A stretch of 64,000 nt of DNA from Salinimonas profundi (GCF_014750655.1 NZ_JABBXD010000002.1:573314-637313), one strand, 5' to 3'. Numbered from the stretch's first letter, positions 34,295 through 45,042 are shown. Numbers and translations are program-made. Notes: generated by a model from the letters alone, not told the origin.

Positions 34295-35011
34295 TTACTC
34301 AAGATTTTCCAACGTCTGACTGAGGTTCTCCAGCGGGGTATGGCGAATATCTTCACCACGGGTCAGGGTGACAACGTACTCACAGATATTTTTACACCGG
34401 TCTCCTACCCGCTCTAATGAACGCAGAGCCCATAGTATTTCCAGCCAGTCCTGCATGGACTCATTACTGCTTTCCATCTCTTTGACGATATACGCCAGCA
34501 ACCGCTTATATTCACTATCGATACGATTATCCTGATCATAGACTTCCAGCGCAGAGTTATCGTCCTGCCTGGCGAATGCGTCAAAAGTGCCCCGCATCAT
34601 CGCAACCACCTTTTCACCGATTGACAGCATGCTGCTCTTTACACTTTCCGAATTCGGAATTTTTTGCTTCGTGACCAATCTGGCCATCCGTTCAATTTCG
34701 TCGCCCATACGCTCAATATCGGTAATGGCCTTAGAGATAATCATAACCAGCCGTAAATCTGATGCGGTGGGATGGCGTTTGGCAATTATGCGCATGCACT
34801 CCTTGTCGATCTGAATTTCCATCGAGTTGATGCGCAGGTCGTTAAGGGCGACTTTTTCCGCCAGCCCACTGTGATTGAGACGAATTGCTTTTAATGTATC
34901 AATCAGCTGTTGCTCGACTTCACCACCCATCGTCAGTACGGAATTTCGTAAATCCTCAAGCTCGGTATTAAATTTACCGGATATGTGTGTGTTAAAGGCG
35001 ATTTGTCTCAT
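34295..35011 (-). CDS. phoU: phosphate signalling protein PhoU
   Basis: The 238-residue protein consists of two three-helix PhoU repeats, with the metal-binding ITDIERMGDEIERMARL in the first and ALRSLERVGDRCKNICEYV in the second. PhoU links the Pst transporter to PhoR and keeps the Pho regulon off when phosphate is plentiful. It is the last gene of pstC-pstA-pstB-phoU, 11 bases after pstB. Confidence 0.95.
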   Translation of the reverse strand: MRQIAFNTHISGKFNTELEDLRNSVLTMGGEVEQQLIDTLKAIRLNHSGLAEKVALNDLRINSMEIQIDKECMRIIAKRHPTASDLRLVMIISKAITDIERMGDEIERMARLVTKQKIPNSESVKSSMLSIGEKVVAMMRGTFDAFARQDDNSALEVYDQDNRIDSEYKRLLAYIVKEMESSNESMQDWLEILWALRSLERVGDRCKNICEYVVTLTRGEDIRHTPLENLSQTLENLE

Positions 35012-35022
35012 TGCTGATGCTC

Positions 35023-35829
35023 CTAGCCATAACGGCCGGTGATGTAATCTTCCGTCTGCTTTTGTTCAGGCGTGGTAAATAAGGTGTCACTATCACTGTA
35101 CTCGATAAGCCGGCCCTGATGTAAAAACGCCGTGTAATCGGACACCCGCGCTGCCTGTTGCATATTATGTGTGACAATAATGATGGTACACCGGTGTTTT
35201 AGTTCAGCAATCAACTCTTCGATAAATAATGTGGTCAGCGGATCCAGCGCTGACGTCGGTTCATCAAGTAGCAGGATATCGGGTTTCAGCGCCAGTGCCC
35301 GCGCAATCACGAGACGTTGCTGCTGGCCACCGGACAGCACAGAGGCAGACTCAAACAAACGATCTTTAACCTCTTTCCATAACGCAGCATCTTTAAGCGC
35401 CCGCTCTACAGCATCATCCAGCTGACGACGCACTTTAATTCCCTGGAGTTTTAATCCGTAGCACACATTCTCATAAATACTCATAGGAAAAGGATTCGGG
35501 CGCTGAAATACCATGCCTACCTGCGTGCGAAGCTCAGAGACATTTTGTTTTTTATTATTAATATCTCTGTCACCGATATAAATCTGTCCCTGATACCGGC
35601 ACTGAGGGTTGAGATCATTCATGCGGTTAAAGCTGCTGATGAGTGTGGATTTACCACAACCGCTTTGTCCAATAAGCGCGGTGACGCGGTGTTTTGGAAT
35701 ACGCATGGAAATATTTTCAAGCACATGCTTATTACCAAATTGCAGGCTCAAATCTTCCACCCGTATAGCTGTCAGGTCATCACTGAGATTGTCTAAATCA
35801 AGGTGCTCGTGATCAAATAGCTTAAGCAT
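35023..35829 (-). CDS. pstB: phosphate ABC transporter ATP-binding protein PstB
   Basis: The 268-residue ATPase has Walker [20 protein letters not shown], the [15 protein letters not shown] signature, Walker [15 protein letters not shown] and the H-loop [17 protein letters not shown]. It powers PstC-PstA. The start follows the pstA stop by two bases. Confidence 0.97.
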   Translation of the reverse strand: MLKLFDHEHLDLDNLSDDLTAIRVEDLSLQFGNKHVLENISMRIPKHRVTALIGQSGCGKSTLISSFNRMNDLNPQCRYQGQIYIGDRDINNKKQNVSELRTQVGMVFQRPNPFPMSIYENVCYGLKLQGIKVRRQLDDAVERALKDAALWKEVKDRLFESASVLSGGQQQRLVIARALALKPDILLLDEPTSALDPLTTLFIEELIAELKHRCTIIIVTHNMQQAARVSDYTAFLHQGRLIEYSDSDTLFTTPEQKQTEDYITGRYG

Positions 35830-35831
35830 GC

Positions 35832-37400
35832 CTACCTTCTTTCGTAACGTCGACGCAGCCTGGCCCGTAGCAAAATAGCCAGAATGTTTAGGATAAATAC
35901 GACCACCAGCAGCAGCAGGCAGGCGGCGAACATCATTGAGGCACTTTTTGCATCAGTCTGACTATGAAAAGCACCATCGTATATTAACACGCCCAGATGC
36001 ATAAACTGGCGTTCCAGATGAAGATACGGAAATTCTGCGTCTACCGGCAGGTTCGGGGCAAATTTGACCGCACCGACCAACATGAGTGGCGCGACTTCAC
36101 CGGCAGCACGGGCAATGGCCAGAATCACCCCGGTCATGATGCCCGGCGAGGCCATTGGCAAAATCGTATGCCACACCGTTTCAGCTTTAGTGGCACCCAA
36201 TGCATAGCTACCTGCTTTCAGTCCCTGAGGTACATTGCGAAGACCTTCCTCCGTGGCTACGATGACCACAGGCAGTGTAAGAATAGCCATAGTCAGGGCT
36301 GCCCAGAAAACACCGGGAGTCCCCATGGTCGGCGCAGGCAGTGATTGCTCAAAAAAAAGCTGATCCAGCGACCCGCCTACCCCATAGATGAAAAAACCCA
36401 GACCAAAGACGCCATAGACAATCGATGGCACGCCTGCCATGTTACTGACGCAAATCCGAATAATCGAAGTCATGGCGTTATCCGGCGCATATTCATTGAG
36501 GTACACGGCCGCCAGTACCCCGAACGGGGTCACGATGATGGTCATTAAAAACACCATCAGCACCGTGCCGAACAGCGCCGGAAATACGCCCCCTGCAGTA
36601 TTGGCCTGTTTGGGCGATTCGGTTAAAAAGCGGCCCACCCGATTGAGCGCCACACCCAGCTTGCCCACAGCCGTTAGTTGCCCGGTATGCTCAAGACTGT
36701 AAACGTCCATCAACGGGATGGAGATGTCGTCGCCCTGCGCCAATTGAAGATTCAGCCGGTAGCTATCCCGCTGACGTTCAAGCTCAAGAACCTGTGAATG
36801 CCACCGGTCAAATGCTTTGTTGAGCTTTTTGCGCGCCGGCGCATTTTTGCTGACCTTTCGCTGATCTAACTCAGTTAACTGAAGATGAATCTGCGATAGC
36901 GCATCATCCCGAATAGCAGTGATACGCGCGTCAATCTGCGCCACGTTTTCTCGTACAGCGTCGATACGCGCTACCGCTATGCTGGTACTTTCAGGAGACT
37001 CAACACTGACCGGTTCGGCTAATACTACGCGGCCATCTTTTAGCGCTACGCGGGCAGCTTCGGGTGCACGCGCTAAAGAAAGTGTTCTGTTACTCTCAAG
37101 TAAGATCTGGCGACCATAGGGCGACTGGGCATCAGATAACTGCAGCCAGCGCATTTTCTGACCGTCCTGCATATATTCACTCTGAATCTGCGCAAAAACC
37201 GTTTTAGGCTGATCATCAACACTCGATAAAAAGCTAACCCGGTGCACATCCTGGGGCCAGAAATACCCACCACCTCGGGCGGCTATCAGCAATACGATAC
37301 TGATCATAGCCAGTAGCAGCAGGCCGGTAAAAAAAGCACCGGCACCAATAAACAGGGCTTGTCGCTGCCCCTGACTAAACAAACGTCTGCTTTTATTCAT
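35832..37400 (-). CDS. pstA: phosphate ABC transporter permease PstA with enlarged periplasmic region
   Basis: The 522-residue protein has one N-terminal span (about 15-40), a long soluble region to about residue 270 including a helical segment ([20 protein letters not shown], then [15 protein letters not shown]), and a C-terminal permease domain with the EAA-like loop [21 protein letters not shown]. coli PstA has about 296 residues, so more than 200 residues are extra. It overlaps pstC by 8 bases. Confidence 0.93.
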   Translation of the reverse strand: MNKSRRLFSQGQRQALFIGAGAFFTGLLLLAMISIVLLIAARGGGYFWPQDVHRVSFLSSVDDQPKTVFAQIQSEYMQDGQKMRWLQLSDAQSPYGRQILLESNRTLSLARAPEAARVALKDGRVVLAEPVSVESPESTSIAVARIDAVRENVAQIDARITAIRDDALSQIHLQLTELDQRKVSKNAPARKKLNKAFDRWHSQVLELERQRDSYRLNLQLAQGDDISIPLMDVYSLEHTGQLTAVGKLGVALNRVGRFLTESPKQANTAGGVFPALFGTVLMVFLMTIIVTPFGVLAAVYLNEYAPDNAMTSIIRICVSNMAGVPSIVYGVFGLGFFIYGVGGSLDQLFFEQSLPAPTMGTPGVFWAALTMAILTLPVVIVATEEGLRNVPQGLKAGSYALGATKAETVWHTILPMASPGIMTGVILAIARAAGEVAPLMLVGAVKFAPNLPVDAEFPYLHLERQFMHLGVLIYDGAFHSQTDAKSASMMFAACLLLLVVVFILNILAILLRARLRRRYERR

Positions 37401-39564
37401 AGCGTAAGTGCCTGCGTAAGCGTTGCCTTAGCAACTCTGCCACAGTATTTACCAGGAACGTAAAGCCAAAAAGTATACATGCGGTAAAAAATAAAATCTG
37501 ATAGTGAGTACTTCCTACGTCTGCTTCCGGCAATTCTATTGTCAGGTTGGCGGTGAGTGCCCGTAACCCTTCTAACAGATCCCAGGAAGCGATGGGCGTA
37601 TTACCGGTTACCATTAGCACAATCATTGTTTCACCAAAGGCGCGCCCAAACCCGAACATCGTAGCCGCCAAAATGCCCGGTGTTGCCACATGCAGTACCA
37701 CACGTCGCAATGTCTGCAAACGGGTGGCGCCTAATGCAAAAGACGCCTGTTTAAGATCGGCAGGCACACCGGCTATCGCATCTTCAGTCAACGTGTAAAT
37801 GCTCGGAGAAATGGCAATACCCAGGGCGATAGCCACCACTACGGCAGTCTTGCCCACCGGGCTCTGCGTTTGGGTGGTTAATGCCGCAATATGCGTTTCA
37901 CCCAAAAGATTCAGAATCCAGGGTGGTGCCCACACCATACTGGCATAACCAAGAATAAGAATGGCGATAATTGCCACCAGTAGTTCCAGTCCCGGCGGCC
38001 AGTCGCCTGTGCGATGGGCAAGGTACTGTTGTGCCAAGGCTGCGATAACAAGAACAAAGGGCACAGTGACCAGAAAAAAGGCAATCGCAAACAACATATT
38101 TGTCGCCAGTGGGGAGAGCCAGATTGCAGCAATAAACCCGATTAACACGGAGGGTATTGCCTCAAGCATTTCTATGCCTGGCTTCACCAGCTGCCGTAGC
38201 CGGCTGCGGGCAAAAAAGCCGGTGTAAACAGCGGCGCCAACCGACAGCGGGATAGCAACCAGTAACGCCAGTAATGAGGCTTTCAGACTACCGATGAGCA
38301 AGGGTGACAGGCTGTACTTCTGCTCCTGAAAGTCAGACGCACTAGATGTTTGCCACACATGCCGGGGCTCGGCATACCCTTCATATTGCTGGGGACTGAA
38401 CAACGATTCCCAGGTTGTGACGCCCGACAGATAATCAATCTGATAACGTGCCAGCGTTTCAGTTGAAAACAGGTACAGACGGTCGGCGTACCAGCTGATT
38501 CCGGAAGCGGACACTGGCATTCGGATTTGCGATACCTGCTCGCCAGTCAAGCGATTAAAAAGAAGTAATTGCTTACTTTCAATAATCATTGCCAGCGCGT
38601 TACTGCTTGGATGCGCGGCAATAGCGATTGGAACTGAATCAATAAAAAACGCGTAAGTTGGCGTAAAGGCTAACGTGCCACCGTCATTGTACAGCACCCA
38701 GCGGGTCACTTTGCCCTGCTCTGATGCGGTAAAAAACGTCCGGTTTTTAGCGATACTTTGCCACCACACAAGGTCCTGTGGCATGGCTGCGGTGCGCAGC
38801 ATCACGCCTTCAACATCATAAAATGACAAGTTTTCTTTTGACAGAGTGACCAGTTGACCGACATTCGGCAGCACCAGTATTGGCTGCGCCTTGTCGAATG
38901 CCTGATCAAATACGCGTGTCGGATCGCTCTGGTCAATCCAGCGAACATACTGATGCGTATCGGTAGTAATAGTGGCAACGATCCAGCGTTCAGATAACTG
39001 AACATCCCAGCTCTTACGGTTCTGCCAGCGAGCCTTATTCAACGCGAAAGAAAAGCCCATGTCAGGCCCTGTGCTGCTGCTTTCAATCGACGCGCTTTTC
39101 GGTGTTGGATTATTCAATCCTCTCAGGCCTGACACACGTAACAGTCCAGAGGCTGAAACCGTTACCAGGTAATGTTCTCCGGCCAGGTTCACCACGGTCG
39201 CTTCGTGCTCGCAGGGGTGATGAAAGGTTCTGGACGTTTTCAGACTTTGTTTCTCTGGCAATGCAAGTGTGACGGCACATTGTGATGTGCTGAGCATTGC
39301 AGGCTGACCTTCACCAAGATCGCCGCTACCGATAAAACGCGTGTCGGCAGCCGCTTTGTACGTCATTTTATGAGAGATTTTGGGGGTTAACGCCAGAGGT
39401 AGTGCCTGGCTGATAAGATGGGTAATCAGAATCAGCATCGTCAGCAGCACCAGGCCGCCAAATGCGGTGACCATAATTCGCATCCGTTTATCTTTGCGCA
39501 TGCGTTGCCTGGTTTTAATTTTTATCGTGGAATTCATGCTGTTAACGGCACTTTTAAGATGCAA
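37393..39564 (-). CDS. pstC: phosphate ABC transporter permease PstC with large insertion
   Basis: The 723-residue protein has a first membrane span at about 30-52, then about 370 residues of predominantly beta periplasmic sequence (repeats such as LNPTPKSASIE-type blades and RYQIDYLSGVTTWESLF). The permease domain is in the last 290 residues, with DLKQASFALGATRLQTLRRV. E. coli PstC has 319 residues. The start could also be the ATG at 39537. No pstS is adjacent, and no Pho box is seen upstream. Confidence 0.93.
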   Translation of the reverse strand: MHLKSAVNSMNSTIKIKTRQRMRKDKRMRIMVTAFGGLVLLTMLILITHLISQALPLALTPKISHKMTYKAAADTRFIGSGDLGEGQPAMLSTSQCAVTLALPEKQSLKTSRTFHHPCEHEATVVNLAGEHYLVTVSASGLLRVSGLRGLNNPTPKSASIESSSTGPDMGFSFALNKARWQNRKSWDVQLSERWIVATITTDTHQYVRWIDQSDPTRVFDQAFDKAQPILVLPNVGQLVTLSKENLSFYDVEGVMLRTAAMPQDLVWWQSIAKNRTFFTASEQGKVTRWVLYNDGGTLAFTPTYAFFIDSVPIAIAAHPSSNALAMIIESKQLLLFNRLTGEQVSQIRMPVSASGISWYADRLYLFSTETLARYQIDYLSGVTTWESLFSPQQYEGYAEPRHVWQTSSASDFQEQKYSLSPLLIGSLKASLLALLVAIPLSVGAAVYTGFFARSRLRQLVKPGIEMLEAIPSVLIGFIAAIWLSPLATNMLFAIAFFLVTVPFVLVIAALAQQYLAHRTGDWPPGLELLVAIIAILILGYASMVWAPPWILNLLGETHIAALTTQTQSPVGKTAVVVAIALGIAISPSIYTLTEDAIAGVPADLKQASFALGATRLQTLRRVVLHVATPGILAATMFGFGRAFGETMIVLMVTGNTPIASWDLLEGLRALTANLTIELPEADVGSTHYQILFFTACILFGFTFLVNTVAELLRQRLRRHLRYE

Positions 39565-39694
39565 ATTACGGTGGTTAGCCGCCCATGATGTGGTATTTTA
39601 GCTACTATTATCAAGTGAAAGTTGTCTGTCAGCAACCGCAACCTGTCAGGCGTCCGAACAGGATACCTGCCCACTGTTATTAACAGGAGTGTTT

Positions 39695-40201
39695 ATGCAA
39701 CCAGTCGTGATTTCAATCATGGGAAAAGACAAAGCAGGGATCGTTGATACCATTGCGAAAAATGTATATCAGCATGGTGGTAACTGGCAAAGCAGTAGCT
39801 TTGCACACATGGCCGGCATGTTTACCGGGTTTGTCGAGGTGCAGGTGCCTGAAAACCGACATGAAGAACTGGTCGCCTCACTTAACGGTATCGCAGATTT
39901 GTCGGTACAGGCGGTGTCGCTGAAAAACGCGCAGGATAGCTTATCCGATACCCTGACTGTTGAGGTAATGGGTAATGATAAACCGGGCATCGTTCAGGAA
40001 CTGACCTCTACGCTTAACCAGTTCAATCTAAACATCGTTACGTTTGATTCAGGGTGTGAAAGTGCGCCCAACTGGGGCAGTCTCATGTTCAAAGCAAAAG
40101 CGGTTGTCCGGGTGCCGGAAGATTTTGATGAGGTCCGTCTGCAGTCAGCTCTAGAAGCGCTGGCCAATGATCTTGTTGTCGATATTTCTACCCAGATGTA
40201 A
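39695..40201 (+). CDS. tandem ACT-domain protein, GcvR-like
   Basis: The 168-residue product from the ATG at 39695 (AGGAG ribosome site) contains two ACT domains: VVISIMGKDKAGIVDTIAK and TVEVMGNDKPGIVQELTSTL. It matches the size of GcvR, the regulator of the glycine cleavage operon that binds GcvA. The paralogous short ACT proteins in this group are not all GcvR, so the role is tentative. It is monocistronic between pstC and ppk. Confidence 0.75.
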   Translation: MQPVVISIMGKDKAGIVDTIAKNVYQHGGNWQSSSFAHMAGMFTGFVEVQVPENRHEELVASLNGIADLSVQAVSLKNAQDSLSDTLTVEVMGNDKPGIVQELTSTLNQFNLNIVTFDSGCESAPNWGSLMFKAKAVVRVPEDFDEVRLQSALEALANDLVVDISTQM

Positions 40202-40210
40202 GTCTTTGGT

Positions 40211-40230
40211 GTGTCACTGGCATGTCACGG
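40211..40230 (+). promoter_or_regulatory. Pho box upstream of ppk-ppx
   Basis: Two TGTCAC hexamers start at 40212 and 40223, 11 bases apart, the spacing of PhoB half-sites. They lie 48 bases upstream of the ppk ATG. PhoB control of polyphosphate genes fits the pst neighbourhood. Confidence 0.65.
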
Positions 40231-40277
40231 AAAGCTGACATGCTTGGCCCATTTTTACCAAATAACAGAAGAGCAAC

Positions 40278-42344
40278 ATGGAATCGCAGACGCTTTATTA
40301 CTCAAAAGAACTGAGCTGGCTGGCATTTAATGAGCGGGTCCTGCAGGAAGCTGCAGACGAAAACAACCCGGCGGTGGAAAGAATTCGCTTTCTGGGCATT
40401 TACTCCAATAATCTGGATGAGTTTTATCGGGTTCGTGCTGCAGATGTAAAACGCCAGATCACCATCGCCCAAAACGACGGCAATGAGCAGGAAGCCCTGG
40501 AAAAAACAGCGCTGATGGAGCAAATCCAGAAAAAAGTGGTGTCACTGTCCGAGAAGTTTAACCAAATCCATAAAGATGTGGTGAAGACACTTGCTCGCTA
40601 CAATATTTTTATTTTACGCAAGAACGATCTGGACGATTATCAGCGCACCTGGGTGCGCAATTTTTTCGTCAACAAAATCCTGCGCCATATCGCGCCTATC
40701 CTAATAGACAAAAAAACGGATCTGCTTAGTCGTCTTAACGGCACGGCGGTGTATTTGTATGTGGCTATCCGTCGTAAAGACCGCAACACCCGTTACGCCG
40801 CCTTACAAGTGCCCACCCAGGAGATGTCGCGGTTTGTACAGATACCGCCACAAAAAAGTCGCAAGAAAAAGCATATTGTGCTGCTCGACGATATTATCCA
40901 GCTGTGTCTGGAAGATATTTTTCGCGGCTTTGTAAAATATGACTCGCTGGAAGCCTACTCGTTTAAAATGACCCGCGACAGCGAGTACTCAATTAACGAT
41001 GAAATTGACGAAAGCTATGTCGAAAAAATGTCTGAGAGCATGAAACAGCGACTGATTGCTGAGCCTGTCCGGGTAATTCATGACAATCAGATGCCTTCAG
41101 ATATGGTCAAGGATTTACGTAAACGCCTGAAGATCACATCACTGGATACCATGCATGCGGCGGGACACTATCGTAATTTCAAAGATTTTATTGGCTTTCC
41201 CAATGTTGGTCGTGAGTACCTTGAACATCAGACACTACCAGCCATTGATACCTCTGAGTTTTCCCGCTTTAACACGGTGTTCGATGCGATAACAGCGCAT
41301 GACATATTGCTGTATTACCCTTATCACCGCTTTTTGCACTTTACCGAATTTGTTCGACAGGCTGCCTTTGACCCCAGCGTAAAGTCTATACGCATTAATA
41401 TTTACCGGGTGGCCAGTAATTCACGGATTGTTAACTCGCTGATTGACGCCGTGGACAATGGTAAAAAAGTGACGGTGGTGGTGGAGTTACGGGCTCGCTT
41501 TGATGAAGAAGCTAATATTGAATGGTCCAAGCGGATGACGGATGCCGGGATTCGGGTGGTGTTAGGTGTTCCTACACTGAAGATTCATAGCAAGCTTTGT
41601 CTGGTATCACGGGAAGAGCGCGGCTCGCTGGTTCACTATGCGCATTTTGGTACCGGTAACTTTAACGAGAAAACCGCAAAAATATATACCGACTTCAGCC
41701 TCTTTACCCGTAATCAGGAACTGGCGGAAGAAGCAGTGAATGTGTTTGATTTGATTCAATACCCTTATCGGCGATATAAGTTTCAGCATTTACAGATCTC
41801 ACCTTTGAATGCGCGGACAAAAATCCAGTCGCTCATCCGCCAGGAAATTCAGCACCTGAAAGAAGGCCGGAACGCCCAGATTACCTTCAAACTCAACAAC
41901 CTGGTCGACAAGGAACTTATAGATGACTTATATCGCGCCAGCCAGGCGGGTGTGAAAATTCGCGGACTGGTGAGAGGAATGTGTTCTCTGGTACCCGGTT
42001 TAAAAGGAATCAGCGATAATATTACGTTAATCTCTATTGTTGATCGCTTTTTGGAGCATCCCAGGGTAATGATTTTTGGCGAAGGGGATGAACGAAAAGT
42101 ATTCATATCATCAGCCGACTGGATGACGCGCAATATGGATAATCGGATTGAGGTGGGTTGTCCGATTTATGATAAACGCCTGCAGCAGCGTATTGTTGAT
42201 ATTATTGAGTTGCAGTTTCGCGATACACTAAAAGCCCGGCAAATTGATAAAGATCAGCGTAACCATTACGTGCGTCGGGGTAACCGTAAAAAATTACGCT
42301 CTCAGATAGAGATTTACGATTATCTGAAGAAGCTGGAACAGTGA
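40278..42344 (+). CDS. ppk: polyphosphate kinase 1
   Basis: The 688-residue enzyme reversibly makes polyphosphate from ATP. Its N-terminus (LSWLAFNERVLQEA) and the catalytic histidines His437 (LKIHSKLCLV) and His594 (DRFLEHPRVMIFGEG) fit E. coli Ppk1 (His435, His592). The length is normal. ppx follows by 8 bases, and a Pho box lies upstream. Confidence 0.97.
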   Translation: MESQTLYYSKELSWLAFNERVLQEAADENNPAVERIRFLGIYSNNLDEFYRVRAADVKRQITIAQNDGNEQEALEKTALMEQIQKKVVSLSEKFNQIHKDVVKTLARYNIFILRKNDLDDYQRTWVRNFFVNKILRHIAPILIDKKTDLLSRLNGTAVYLYVAIRRKDRNTRYAALQVPTQEMSRFVQIPPQKSRKKKHIVLLDDIIQLCLEDIFRGFVKYDSLEAYSFKMTRDSEYSINDEIDESYVEKMSESMKQRLIAEPVRVIHDNQMPSDMVKDLRKRLKITSLDTMHAAGHYRNFKDFIGFPNVGREYLEHQTLPAIDTSEFSRFNTVFDAITAHDILLYYPYHRFLHFTEFVRQAAFDPSVKSIRINIYRVASNSRIVNSLIDAVDNGKKVTVVVELRARFDEEANIEWSKRMTDAGIRVVLGVPTLKIHSKLCLVSREERGSLVHYAHFGTGNFNEKTAKIYTDFSLFTRNQELAEEAVNVFDLIQYPYRRYKFQHLQISPLNARTKIQSLIRQEIQHLKEGRNAQITFKLNNLVDKELIDDLYRASQAGVKIRGLVRGMCSLVPGLKGISDNITLISIVDRFLEHPRVMIFGEGDERKVFISSADWMTRNMDNRIEVGCPIYDKRLQQRIVDIIELQFRDTLKARQIDKDQRNHYVRRGNRKKLRSQIEIYDYLKKLEQ

Positions 42345-42352
42345 GTAGTTAG

Positions 42353-43882
42353 ATGACGCAACAAGAGTCTGCACTGGTGAATGTTGAGAGCCGGGAAGTG
42401 AGTAAAGTCGCCGCCCTGGATATCGGTTCCAACAGTTTTCATCTGGTGGTGGCCCGCATTAATGCCGGGTCAGTACAAATTCTTCACCGGGTGAAGCAAA
42501 AAGTCAGACTGGCCAGTGGACTCAGTGATGATGGCACATTAAGTGATGAAGCGATTGACCGGGGACTGGCCACACTTCAGGTGATTGCAGAAAGCCTGAA
42601 AGGCTTTGAACCAGATTCGGTCAGGGTAGTCGCCACCCACACATTACGACGGGCCAGAAATTCCCGTACGTTTATTCGTAAAGCGATGGCGGTATTTCCC
42701 TATCCCATCGAAATCATCACCGGCGAGGAAGAGGCTCGGCTTATTTATTCTGGTGTGGCACACACCAGTCACAATGAGGGTCGCCGTCTTGTCATTGATA
42801 TTGGTGGCGGCTCAACAGAATTTGTCATCGGCGAGGCGTTCACCCCTGCCGTATGTGCCAGCCTGCAAATGGGCTGTGTCTCATTTACCGAGCGATTTTT
42901 CAAAGACGGCGCGCTGACTCAAAGTGCGTTCAATAAAGCCATTACGGCCGCGCAGCAAGAACTGGAACCAATTCAAACCCGATTATTAAAGCTGGGCTGG
43001 GATGGTTGCATCGGTACCTCCGGCACCATCAAAACGCTGTATAGCCTGGCCCAGCGTGAGCGTACGAATGGCCATGATGTTCCGGTTACCGCAAAAAGCC
43101 TGAAGTCACTGGTTAAAGCATTCGTCGAGGCAGGCCATATCGATAATCTCACGATGCCGGAAATCAGTGAGGACCGGCGCAATGTCATTGCCGGTGGACT
43201 GGCGATATTACTTGGTGCGTTTAAAGCGCTGAAGATTAAAGGGTTACACTATTCATCCGCGGCGCTACGGGAAGGCGTGTTATATCAGATGGAAGATGAG
43301 CTGCATAATGCTGATATTCGCAGTCGTACTGCTGCCAGTCTGGCGACACGCTACGATATTGATACGGCACAAGCCAACATGGTACTGGGCACCTCACGCT
43401 ACCTGTTTGAACGCTGCGCCAAGGTGTGGAAATTAAAGCACCGTGATTTTCGCAGTATGCTCAGCTGGGCGGCCACGTTGCATGAAGTCGGTCTACAGAT
43501 TAACTCTCACGGCGTGCAACGTCACTCTGCTTACATCCTGGCTAACGTCGATATGCCGGGCTTTACGCAGGAACAGCAACAACTTCTGGCAACACTGGTT
43601 CGTTTTTATCGCAAAAAAATCAAAACCGCTGAAATTCCCGAGTTTAACCAATACGATGTTAAAAGCGTGCGCCGCCTCATCGGGCTGCTGCGTTTATCTG
43701 CTCTACTGAATATTAAACGTCAGCAAATGTTTTTACCGGATTTTGATGTTGAGGTGACCAAGTCCTCCCTCGCCCTGGTTTTTCCCGAATACTGGCTCTC
43801 ACAGCGCCCTATTCTTTCGGCTGATCTGGAACAGGAACAGGACTACTGGAAAGCCATCGACATGGTTTTGTCTGTTCGATAG
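42353..43882 (+). CDS. ppx: exopolyphosphatase
   Basis: The 509-residue enzyme is of the Ppx/GppA family, with the sugar-kinase-like motifs AALDIGSNSFHLVVA (about 18-32) and LVIDIGGGSTEFVIGE. The HD-like C-terminal domain is present (SWAATLHEVGLQINSHG). It degrades the polyphosphate made by Ppk. Its last 40 bases overlap the 3' end of the convergent diguanylate cyclase gene. Confidence 0.95.
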   Translation: MTQQESALVNVESREVSKVAALDIGSNSFHLVVARINAGSVQILHRVKQKVRLASGLSDDGTLSDEAIDRGLATLQVIAESLKGFEPDSVRVVATHTLRRARNSRTFIRKAMAVFPYPIEIITGEEEARLIYSGVAHTSHNEGRRLVIDIGGGSTEFVIGEAFTPAVCASLQMGCVSFTERFFKDGALTQSAFNKAITAAQQELEPIQTRLLKLGWDGCIGTSGTIKTLYSLAQRERTNGHDVPVTAKSLKSLVKAFVEAGHIDNLTMPEISEDRRNVIAGGLAILLGAFKALKIKGLHYSSAALREGVLYQMEDELHNADIRSRTAASLATRYDIDTAQANMVLGTSRYLFERCAKVWKLKHRDFRSMLSWAATLHEVGLQINSHGVQRHSAYILANVDMPGFTQEQQQLLATLVRFYRKKIKTAEIPEFNQYDVKSVRRLIGLLRLSALLNIKRQQMFLPDFDVEVTKSSLALVFPEYWLSQRPILSADLEQEQDYWKAIDMVLSVR

Positions 43883-45042
43883 TTGGGATCAAACACAACA
43901 ACCTTATCACGGCCCGAAGATTTTGCGTCGTAAAGCGCTGAATCCGCGCGATCAATAGCGGCAAACAAATCGCAGTCTCTGGCGACATCGGCAAGACCAA
44001 AAGACGCTGTCAGGGCGATCGAATGGGTATCGATGACCAGGGGTTGCAGAGCAACGCGCTGTCTAAGCCGTTCAGCAAGTTTGGCGGCATCTTCAATAGT
44101 GCAGCCGGGCAATACCACCAGAAACTCTTCCCCGCCCCAGCGAATCAATACATCACTGTCACGCAGTTCTTGCTGCAGTTGATACGTAAAATGATTAAGT
44201 GCATTGTCACCGGTGAGATGACCATAGCGATCATTTATGCTTTTAAAATGGTCGACATCGGTAACCAGAACACATACTTTTTCACGATGTACCTGCATAG
44301 TGTCGACAAATGTTGACGCATAATCCTGCAGGTAGTGTCGGTTGTGACATTTGGTAAGCGGATCCTGATAGATTTGTTTTCGCAGTCTGACGACCAGCGA
44401 GTGAATAACAGACGCCGCAAATCCCAACATGACATTAAGCATTAGAATCACCACCACATTCATTGCCAACAACATTTGCTGCGCGCCCGATGTGACCGCA
44501 TCCAGCAGGTATACCGGAATACTGATCATACACACAACAATATTAACCCACAGCAAATGACACAGTACGCGATCGCCGGGGTTGCGCCGGTCCATTGAAC
44601 GGTATTTGGCACGCAATGCCAGGACCTGCGGAATAAACACACTGATGGCCAGTAAGGTGTCTGAAAACCAGAAGGGTGTTGCCAGCCAAAAGGCCAGTAC
44701 AGAGAGTAGCTGGACAGTAACGAGGTGACCAATAATCCATGCCATATGCGACGGGCGCGGTTGATTTCCATGCCGCTTTACAACCGTGAAATACACCATA
44801 TAGGCGGCAAGCGTGAAACTGATATTGCAGCCTGCAACATGCAGTGCTTGCATCTCCAGCGCACGCAGACATAAAAATACAAACCCCAGCCACAGAAAAA
44901 ATAAAAATAAGCGGGCGTAATATGCCGCGCTGGCTTTATCTGGTTGTGAGGGTGAAGGCAAAGCATAAGAAAATACAATACCGATAAGCGCAAAGGCACC
45001 CACCATTGCGGTCAGTATTGTAATTAAAATTGCCTCTTCCAC
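43843..45042 (-). CDS. membrane diguanylate cyclase (GGDEF)
   Basis: The 399-residue protein starts at GTG and has six or seven N-terminal membrane helices (about 5-210). A C-terminal GGDEF domain follows, with VTDVDHFKSINDRYGHLTGD and the active site IRWGGEEFLVVLPG. An RxxD inhibitory site (RDSD) lies five residues before GGEEF, so product inhibition by c-di-GMP is likely. c-di-GMP commonly promotes EPS production, which is relevant to this region. Confidence 0.95.
   Translation of the reverse strand: MEEAILITILTAMVGAFALIGIVFSYALPSPSQPDKASAAYYARLFLFFLWLGFVFLCLRALEMQALHVAGCNISFTLAAYMVYFTVVKRHGNQPRPSHMAWIIGHLVTVQLLSVLAFWLATPFWFSDTLLAISVFIPQVLALRAKYRSMDRRNPGDRVLCHLLWVNIVVCMISIPVYLLDAVTSGAQQMLLAMNVVVILMLNVMLGFAASVIHSLVVRLRKQIYQDPLTKCHNRHYLQDYASTFVDTMQVHREKVCVLVTDVDHFKSINDRYGHLTGDNALNHFTYQLQQELRDSDVLIRWGGEEFLVVLPGCTIEDAAKLAERLRQRVALQPLVIDTHSIALTASFGLADVARDCDLFAAIDRADSALYDAKSSGRDKVVVFDPNYRTDKTMSMAFQ

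Noticed and set aside
39627..39648. Two TGTCA motifs upstream of the ACT-domain gene
   Set aside because: They are 17 bases apart, not the 11 needed for PhoB half-sites.
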